This document shows positions 14,228 through 18,367 of a DNA stretch of 18,367 nt, in pieces (within the stretch, counting starts at the first letter, position 1; every line of letters begins with the position of its first letter). Both the position numbers and the translations under genes were made by a program. Source of the stretch: CAYXEN01 sp964464035 (GTDB lineage: Bacteria; Krumholzibacteriota; Krumholzibacteriia; WVZY01); assembly GCA_964464035.1 (NCBI GenBank), contig CAYXEN010000057.1:1-18367 (forward strand), given 5' to 3'. Under the pieces are notes generated by a model. The model was not told where the DNA came from, ran no database searches, and worked only from the letters and a program-made list of their open reading frames with translations.

Positions 14228-15256
14228 ATGAAGTGGCGCAACCTTTTAATGCCCAAAGAAATAAAGCGTGACGAGGAGTCGATGAGCTCGACGTTCGGGA
14301 GGTTCATCGTCGATCCCCTCGAAAGAGGCTTCGGCCTCACCATCGGGAACGCCCTCAGGAGAACCTTGATATCCTCGATCCAGGGCGCCGCAGTGACGGC
14401 GGTGAGGATAGACGGGGTTCTTCACGAGCTCAGCAACATTCCCGGAGTTCTCGAAGACGTTACCGACATAATCTTGAATCTCAAGCAGCTCGTCGTGAAG
14501 ATGCATTGCGACGAACCGAGGTTCCTCGAACTCAAGGTCGAAAAGGAAGGGCCGATCACGGCCGCCGATATAAAGGAGGACCCGGAGATCGAGATCGTGA
14601 ACAAGGATCTCTTGATCTGCACCGCGACCGAAAAGGCCAAGGTGGGGATGCAGATCCTGATCGGGCACGGGCGGGGCTACATGCCTTCCGAGGCCCACAA
14701 GCTCGACGAGTACGACATCGGCTTGATCCCGGTCGATTCGAACTTCTCCCCGATAAGGAAAGTGTCCTACGTGGTCGAAGATACGCGCGTGGGGCAGAGG
14801 ACTGATTACGACCGCTTGATTCTCGAGATAACGACCGACGGCAGCGTGACTCCCGAGGACGCGCTGGGATACGCCGCCAAGATCGTGAAGGATCACATGC
14901 TCCTCTTCATCCACTTCGACGAAGAACCGATGGAAGAGGTGGAAGAGGAAGTCGACGAGGAACTCGAGAAACTGAGAGAGCTTCTCGGCAGGAGCGTGGA
15001 GGAACTCGAGCTATCAGTGCGTTCCGGCAACTGTCTCCGCCGCGCGAACATAAAGACGCTCGGCGATCTCGTTCGCCGAACGGAGCAGGACATGCTGAAA
15101 TACCGGAACTTCGGCAAGCAGAGCTTGAAGGAGATCACCGAGATCCTGGCCGGCATGAACCTCTACCTCGGCATGGACGTAGATGAGATCATGGGCGGCA
15201 AGAGCCCGAAGAAGCCGGAAGCGGAGGACGAATCCAAGGAAACCGAGATGGTCTGA
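14228..15256 (+). CDS. rpoA: DNA-directed RNA polymerase subunit alpha
   Basis: Encodes 342 residues. The N-terminal assembly domain (about 1-230) has FGRFIVDPLERGFGLTIGNA and LRRTLISSIQGAAVTAVRID; an acidic linker follows (EEPMEEVEEEVDEELEKLRE), then the C-terminal DNA-binding domain with LSVRSGNCLRRANIKTLGD and NFGKQSLKEITEIL. Numbering happens to match E. coli: R265, N268 and C269 are kept, while the position of K298, which touches UP-element DNA in E. coli, is Q298. A short charged tail of about 20 residues follows the domain. AGGAGG at 14213-14218 precedes the ATG. It stands between S4 and L17 as usual. Confidence 0.98.
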   Translation: MKWRNLLMPKEIKRDEESMSSTFGRFIVDPLERGFGLTIGNALRRTLISSIQGAAVTAVRIDGVLHELSNIPGVLEDVTDIILNLKQLVVKMHCDEPRFLELKVEKEGPITAADIKEDPEIEIVNKDLLICTATEKAKVGMQILIGHGRGYMPSEAHKLDEYDIGLIPVDSNFSPIRKVSYVVEDTRVGQRTDYDRLILEITTDGSVTPEDALGYAAKIVKDHMLLFIHFDEEPMEEVEEEVDEELEKLRELLGRSVEELELSVRSGNCLRRANIKTLGDLVRRTEQDMLKYRNFGKQSLKEITEILAGMNLYLGMDVDEIMGGKSPKKPEAEDESKETEMV

Positions 15257-15318
15257 ACGTTTTCGCTCCCCGGTTTCCGTGAATCATTGAGCGTAACGAA
15301 CAGCAGGAAGATGGAGAA

Positions 15319-16056
15319 ATGAGACATCGCGTAGATCACAGAAAATTGAACCGCACGAGCAGCCACAGGCGGGCCATGCTGCGCAACATGGTCACCTCGC
15401 TCTTCGACAAGGAGAGGATCACGACGACGGATGCGAAGGCGAAGGAAGCGCGACGATACGCCGAGCGCCTGATAACCCGCGCGAAGAAGGGCTACCGCGC
15501 CTACCAGGACATGCAGACCCTCAAGGACGAGGGCAAGGAGGACGAGGCGCGGCAGATGCAGGCCGTGGCCCTGACCCATTGGCGCTACGCGTCCCGTTTC
15601 GTCCAGAACAAGGGCGTTCTCAAGAAACTTTTCAATGATCTGGCGCCTCTCTACATAGACCGGGACGGCGGGTACACCCGCATCCTCCGCCTAGGCAACC
15701 GCCTGGGTGACAATGCACAGACCGTCATGCTCGAACTCGTCGGCACGGCGGTGACGAGCCAGCCCAAGGTGAAGAAGCCGCGCAAGAAGGAGGAGAAAGA
15801 GCCCGAAGCGACCGAAGCCGCTCCCGAGACGGCGGCCGAGGAAGCGACCGCCCCCGAGGCCGGGGAGAAGAAAGCTCCCGAAGAAGCGGCGGCGGAAGAG
15901 GCCAAGGCGGAAGCGGCTCCGGGTGAAGCAGGTGGAGCGGAAGAAGAAGCCGCCGATGCGGCGCCCGGCTCTGAATCCGGGGAGGCCGGTGAAGCGGATG
16001 CCGGCGAAGGTTCCGCAGAACCCGAAGAGAAGGCTCCGCCCGATGACAAATCTTGA
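15319..16056 (+). CDS. rplQ: 50S ribosomal protein L17 with long Ala/Glu tail
   Basis: Encodes 245 residues, about twice the usual 115-130. L17 (bL17) lies near the tunnel exit. The start MRHRVDHRKLNRTSSHRRAM and the segment GGYTRILRLGNRLGDNAQTV are typical. Between them, residues about 57-100 are longer than in E. coli. After the core, which ends near residue 143, comes a basic linker (KVKKPRKKEEK) and then about 85 residues made almost only of Ala, Glu, Gly and Pro with some Lys, Asp and Ser. The tail is low-complexity, acidic and very probably disordered. The reading frame is open and in phase throughout, so it is a real extension rather than a miscalled start or fusion of neighbours. Confidence 0.95.
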   Translation: MRHRVDHRKLNRTSSHRRAMLRNMVTSLFDKERITTTDAKAKEARRYAERLITRAKKGYRAYQDMQTLKDEGKEDEARQMQAVALTHWRYASRFVQNKGVLKKLFNDLAPLYIDRDGGYTRILRLGNRLGDNAQTVMLELVGTAVTSQPKVKKPRKKEEKEPEATEAAPETAAEEATAPEAGEKKAPEEAAAEEAKAEAAPGEAGGAEEEAADAAPGSESGEAGEADAGEGSAEPEEKAPPDDKS

Positions 16057-16077
16057 CGCGGCTCGAGCCGGTTACAA

Positions 16078-17307
16078 GTGAAAGCATCGTATCTTTTCCT
16101 TCTAGCAATCGTTCTGTCATTTTCGTCGTTTCGTTCCCCAGGCGCATCGGCCGCGCCGGCCGCGCCGGGCGGTGGATCCGCACCTTTTCTCGCCTCCTTC
16201 AAGGCTTCGACCCCGATACTCCCCAACGACGAGATCCGCGCTCTCTGGGTGGTGAGACACGCTCTCGCGTCCCGCGAAGAGATCGACCGCGTGGTCGACG
16301 CTGCGGTGAGGGGGAGATTCCAGCTCCTCTTCGTTCAGATCCGGGGGAGGGGCGACGCCTATTACCGTTCCTCCATCGAACCGCCCGCGAATGAACTCGC
16401 GTCCAGCCCCGAAGAGTTCGATCCCCTCCAGTACATCCTCGCAAGGGCGCACGGGGCGGGAATCACCGTTCACGCCTGGGTGAACGTTTTTTACGTCTGG
16501 TCCGACGGCGATTCTTCACCTCCTCCCGGGCACGTCGTCTCGCGGCATCCCGAATGGCTTCTCGTGGACGCCGAAGGCCGGCGCATGGACGAGGTGCCCA
16601 TCGATTCCCTGAGGAGGAACGGGGCCGAGGGCTATTTCCTGTCGCCTTACGAGGGGGAAGTGCGCGAATACACCGCGAGCGTGGTCAGGGACGTGGCTTC
16701 GCGATACGACGTGGACGGAATACACCTCGACTACGTGCGCTTTCCGGGATCGTTCTACGGTTACGGCGTGCGGGCCAGGACGCGTTTCGCGCTTCGTTAC
16801 GGCGTGGACCCCCTCCGGCTGCTGCGCTCGCGCGAAGAAGTGGCGTCGATCGTGGGGGACGACGGGGCGGCGAGCCTGGACGATCTCTTTTCCGAGTGGC
16901 GCGCGGCGTACGTGGACAGCATGGTGGCGGCGTTGAGGGAGGCGTCGCGAGGATTGCCCCTCTCGGCCGCGGTGGTAGCGGACCCTCGCGAAGCGAAGCG
17001 CGGCAAAGGCCAGGACTGGGTGCGATGGGTGCACGAAGGCCTGGTCGACTTCGTGGTTCTCATGGCCTACAACTACAGGCCGGACGAGTTGCAGAAGAAG
17101 ATCCGGTACGTGAAGAACGTGATCGGCGAGGAGAGTTTTCTCGTGGGGCTCCCTCTCTTCGGGGGAAGGGCGAGGTACCTCGAGGGGTCCGTGGCCAGGC
17201 TTCGCGAGGAAGGAGTGATCGGATGTTCCCTCTTCTCGCACGAGCAGCTCATCGACAATCCTTTTTCCATCCGTTTTGTGAGGAAAGTCTTCTTCGGCGA
17301 GGAGTAG
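16078..17307 (+). CDS. Secreted GHL10 (DUF187) family glycosyl-hydrolase-like protein
   Basis: Encodes 409 residues from GTG 16078. Residues 1-25 look like a signal peptide (Lys at 3, hydrophobic YLFLLAIVLSF, small residues GASA before the cut), so export is likely. The mature part follows the GHL10/DUF187 pattern of a TIM-barrel glycosidase: EIRALWVVRHAL at 52-63, LFVQIRGRGDAYY at 84-96, HAWVNVFYVWS at 132-142, DGIHLDYVRFPG at 213-224 and VDFVVLMAYNY at 323-333. D218 is a candidate catalytic-site acid by position. The substrate cannot be told; envelope or extracellular polysaccharide is a guess. It starts 21 nt after rplQ with no terminator visible and a weak ribosome-binding site, so it may be a low-level passenger of the ribosomal operon. 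Confidence 0.85.
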   Translation: MKASYLFLLAIVLSFSSFRSPGASAAPAAPGGGSAPFLASFKASTPILPNDEIRALWVVRHALASREEIDRVVDAAVRGRFQLLFVQIRGRGDAYYRSSIEPPANELASSPEEFDPLQYILARAHGAGITVHAWVNVFYVWSDGDSSPPPGHVVSRHPEWLLVDAEGRRMDEVPIDSLRRNGAEGYFLSPYEGEVREYTASVVRDVASRYDVDGIHLDYVRFPGSFYGYGVRARTRFALRYGVDPLRLLRSREEVASIVGDDGAASLDDLFSEWRAAYVDSMVAALREASRGLPLSAAVVADPREAKRGKGQDWVRWVHEGLVDFVVLMAYNYRPDELQKKIRYVKNVIGEESFLVGLPLFGGRARYLEGSVARLREEGVIGCSLFSHEQLIDNPFSIRFVRKVFFGEE

Positions 17308-17368
17308 GGCTGTAATACCTGTTGTATCAATTGCTTACGGATTGGCAGGGCGGAGGGAAAAGCTTGAC

Positions 17369-17397
17369 TTGACGCGACTTTATTATATATTTACAAT
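17369..17397 (+). promoter_or_regulatory. Predicted sigma70-type promoter of the small accessory unit
   Basis: The -35 box TTGACG (17369-17374) and -10 box TACAAT (17392-17397) each match the consensus at five of six positions with an ideal 17-nt spacer. The spacer and flanks (17379-17400) are strikingly AT-rich compared with the rest of the window and contain the inverted repeat TTTATT/AATAAA around the -10 box. A second reading, TTGACT (17364-17369) with TATATT 16 nt on, is also possible. It lies 46 nt before the ATG at 17443 and marks the start of a transcription unit separate from the ribosomal operon. Confidence 0.6.
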
Positions 17398-17405
17398 AAA
17401 GCAAA

Positions 17406-17415
17406 TGCAATTGCA
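17406..17415 (+). promoter_or_regulatory. Perfect 10-bp palindrome, candidate operator
   Basis: TGCAATTGCA is fully self-complementary and begins 9 nt after the predicted -10 box, so it covers the expected transcription start. A dimeric repressor bound here would block initiation. The ArsR-type regulator encoded at 17699-18040 in the same unit is the obvious candidate, which would make the unit autoregulated. That link is inferred from position only. Confidence 0.4.
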
Positions 17416-17442
17416 ACGCCTTGATCCCCGCTTAGGGCGAAA

Positions 17443-17541
17443 ATGGAAACATTGAAAGACATACTGTTGTTCATAGGTGTATTCGTCGGTTACGTGATCA
17501 TCGTGACCCGCATACTTCCCAGGTTCGGCGTGCCCACCTGA
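17443..17541 (+). CDS. Small single-helix membrane protein; possible selenoprotein continuing to 17619
   Basis: Read to the first TGA, this gives 32 residues: METLKDI, a hydrophobic helix LLFIGVFVGYVIIV, then TRILPRFGVPT. AGGG at 17434-17437 is 5 nt before the ATG. The TGA at 17539-17541 may be selenocysteine: the same frame stays open for 25 more codons (beginning ASPNVCPPGGRKNS) to TAG 17617-17619, with GC at 21 of the 25 third positions. A hairpin at SECIS-like spacing follows the TGA. With Sec the protein would be 58 residues, Sec at 33 and Cys at 39. I do not recognise a named family. It is the first gene of a unit with an ArsR-type regulator and an FmdB-type protein. If TGA is a plain stop, the product is a 32-residue membrane peptide. 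Confidence 0.5.
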   Translation: METLKDILLFIGVFVGYVIIVTRILPRFGVPT

Positions 17542-17554
17542 GCGTCGCCCAACG

Positions 17555-17578
17555 TCTGTCCGCCCGGAGGGCGGAAGA
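17555..17578 (+). promoter_or_regulatory. Hairpin downstream of TGA, candidate bacterial SECIS element
   Basis: TCCGCCC (17559-17565) pairs perfectly with GGGCGGA (17569-17575) around the loop GGA. Below a bulged G at 17558 the stem continues with TCT (17555-17557) against AGA (17576-17578), giving 10 pairs. The loop starts 24 nt after the TGA at 17539-17541. Bacterial SECIS elements are hairpins directly after the Sec UGA with a guanine at the start of the apical loop, and this fits. No T-run follows, so an intrinsic terminator is unlikely. Confidence 0.45.
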
Positions 17579-17698
17579 ATTCGCGCGCGAAGGAAGGCCG
17601 CAAGACCGGGAAGCTGTAGCGCGATGACGCATGGGGCGGTGAAGCGCCGCCGAAACCGGCGTCCACAGCCAAGGCGACAAACGACGAGGGCGAACGCG

Positions 17699-18040
17699 AT
17701 GGAAGACAGCTTCCACGAAGCAGCCGGGTTGCTCAAGGCTCTCAGCCACCCGTTGAGACTCGAGATCGTTTGCGGCATACGGCACAAGCCGTGCACCCAG
17801 ACGTACATCTCGGAGGTGCTGGGAGTGCCCCAATCCACGGTGGCGCAGCATCTCCGCGTTTTGCGCACGACCGGTATCGTGAAGAGTGAGAGGCGGGGGC
17901 TCGAGGTAATGCTCAGCCTGGCCGACCCGCGCGTCGGCAGGATACTCGACACCCTGTGCGCAAGAAAAGCGGGGCACAGCAAGAGCCGCTACACGTGGAG
18001 CGAACTGGCTGACTTGGAAAAGAATCGTAAGGTTTCGTAG
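17699..18040 (+). CDS. ArsR-type winged-helix transcriptional regulator
   Basis: Encodes 113 residues from ATG 17699, the usual size of ArsR/SmtB regulators, dimeric repressors released from DNA by metal, metalloid or redox signals. The pattern AAGLLKALSHPLRLEIVCGI, then SEVLGVPQSTVAQHLRVLRT (recognition helix) and TGIVKSERRGLEVML (wing) is clear. Cysteines C25, C32 and C87 could form a sensor site; the classical ELCVCDL motif of E. coli ArsR is absent, so the ligand is unknown. GAGGG at 17686-17690 is 8 nt upstream of this ATG. An ATG at 17624 in frame would add 25 arginine-rich, low-complexity residues and is the alternative start. It likely controls the promoter at 17369-17397. Confidence 0.85.
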   Translation: MEDSFHEAAGLLKALSHPLRLEIVCGIRHKPCTQTYISEVLGVPQSTVAQHLRVLRTTGIVKSERRGLEVMLSLADPRVGRILDTLCARKAGHSKSRYTWSELADLEKNRKVS

Positions 18041-18092
18041 ATCCAGGATCCTTGTGTCTATACGACCGAGACCGGGGCGGAGGTGATCAAGC

Positions 18093-18296
18093 ATGCCCAT
18101 GTACGAGTACAAGTGCGATGAATGCGGGAGAGTCTTCTCCGAGCTCAGAAAAATCGCCGATCGTGAGAAACCGATTGATTGCCCGGATTGCGGCGGCAAG
18201 GGACGAGTCATCATGAGCACCTTCGCCGGCGGAGGGAGCTCCTCGGACGCATGCCCCATAAATCCCTCGAGTTCGTGCACTTCGGGCTTCGGCTGA
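18093..18296 (+). CDS. FmdB-type zinc-ribbon protein
   Basis: Encodes 67 residues. The start MPMYEYKCDECGRVFSELR with C8-x2-C11 and the second knuckle C30-x2-C33 (CPDCGG) are the signature of the FmdB/CxxC_CxxC_SSSS putative regulatory protein family, first named next to formamidase genes. The family's Ser/Gly-rich tail is present (AGGGSSSD) and holds two more cysteines at 54 and 62. The biochemical role of the family is not established; zinc binding is the safe statement. GGAGGTGAT at 18079-18087 is an unusually strong ribosome-binding site. It lies 52 nt after the ArsR-type gene and is probably co-transcribed. Confidence 0.85.
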   Translation: MPMYEYKCDECGRVFSELRKIADREKPIDCPDCGGKGRVIMSTFAGGGSSSDACPINPSSSCTSGFG

Positions 18297-18305
18297 GGAA
18301 TATGA

Positions 18306-18324
18306 GGGGAGCGGTCGGCTCCCC
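18306..18324 (+). terminator. Hairpin between convergent genes, possible terminator
   Basis: GGGGAGC (18306-18312) pairs perfectly with GCTCCCC (18318-18324) around a 5-nt loop GGTCG. It lies 10 nt after the FmdB-type stop and 6 nt before the end of a minus-strand gene. The run after it on the plus strand is pyrimidine-rich (CTATTCTTCCTGTTTT) rather than a pure T-tract, so termination is plausible but imperfect. Confidence 0.45.
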
Positions 18325-18330
18325 CCGGAT

Positions 18331-18367
18331 CTATTCTTCCTGTTTTATCGCGCCCGACGGGCAGCCG
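18331..18367 (-). CDS. C-terminal end of a ferredoxin-like protein (partial)
   Basis: Read on the minus strand from the right edge, the frame gives GCPSGAIKQEE and a TAG stop (complement of 18331-18333). CPSGAI closely resembles the last cysteine motif of 4Fe-4S ferredoxins (CPTGAI) followed by a short acidic C-terminus. Only 11 residues are visible, so the call rests on one motif. It is convergent with the FmdB-type gene, with a hairpin between them. Confidence 0.5.
   Translation of the reverse strand, partial: GCPSGAIKQEE

Noticed and set aside
16059..16070. Palindrome CGGCTCGAGCCG after rplQ as a terminator
   Set aside because: It is only a 4-bp stem with a 4-nt loop when folded, and no T-tract follows.
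17555..17578. Reading the hairpin after the small ORF as an intrinsic terminator
   Set aside because: No T-run follows and the ArsR-type and FmdB-type genes continue downstream with close spacing and no promoter that I can see.
17624..17698. Arginine-rich N-terminal extension of the ArsR-type protein
   Set aside because: The ATG at 17699 has better ribosome-binding-site spacing and gives normal family length; the extension looks like non-coding GC-rich sequence. It remains possible.
1..18367. CRISPR arrays, insertion sequences, tRNA or rRNA genes, phage attachment sites
   Set aside because: No regularly spaced repeats, transposase-like frames, terminal inverted repeats or RNA-gene signatures were seen in the window.

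Overview
The window is a bacterial S10-spc-alpha ribosomal protein supercluster, read entirely on the plus strand, followed by a short accessory region. It begins with the last 23 codons of tuf (EF-Tu). It then runs in the classical order rpsJ-rplC-rplD-rplW-rplB-rpsS-rplV-rpsC-rplP-rpmC-rpsQ-rplN-rplX-rplE-rpsZ-rpsH-rplF-rplR-rpsE-rpmD-rplO-secY-adk-map-infA-rpmJ-rpsM-rpsK-rpsD-rpoA-rplQ. Two genes that are easily missed are placed by hand: rpsZ, the 61-residue zinc-type S14 at 6563-6748, and rpmJ, the 37-residue L36 at 12547-12660.

Organism: a GC-rich bacterium that I cannot place to phylum from sequence alone. The gene order, 30S/50S protein types, SecY and RpoA are clearly bacterial. S14, L24, L36, S4 and the adenylate kinase lid all keep their zinc-binding cysteines. 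GTG and TTG starts are common. AUA (Ile) and AGA/AGG (Arg) codons are frequent even in ribosomal protein genes, which is odd for such GC-rich DNA. An uncultured or candidate-phylum lineage, perhaps near the FCB group, is a guess.

Layout: 1-4628 is the S10 part (tuf tail to L16); 4640-10763 is L29 and the spc part up to SecY; 10793-12660 holds adk, map, infA and rpmJ; 12688-16056 is the alpha part (S13, S11, S4, RpoA, L17). Genes are tightly packed with 4-nt stop/start overlaps at tuf/rpsJ, rplD/rplW, rpmD/rplO and adk/map, and an unusual 62-nt overlap of rpsE with rpmD. The set supplies ribosome subunits, the translocon channel, nucleotide balance, N-terminal Met removal, initiation and the RNA polymerase alpha subunit. 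A secreted glycosyl-hydrolase-like (GHL10/DUF187) gene follows rplQ by 21 nt.

From 17308 on the character changes. An AT-rich promoter with a 10-bp palindrome near the predicted transcription start precedes a three-gene unit: a tiny single-helix membrane protein, an ArsR-type regulator and an FmdB-type zinc-ribbon protein. The tiny gene is the most interesting object here. Its reading frame is interrupted by TGA directly after a PRFGVPT motif. A stable hairpin with a G-rich loop sits 24 nt downstream, the geometry expected of a bacterial SECIS element, and the frame continues to 17619. It may therefore be a small selenoprotein. The window ends with a hairpin and, on the minus strand, the C-terminal end of what looks like a ferredoxin-type protein.
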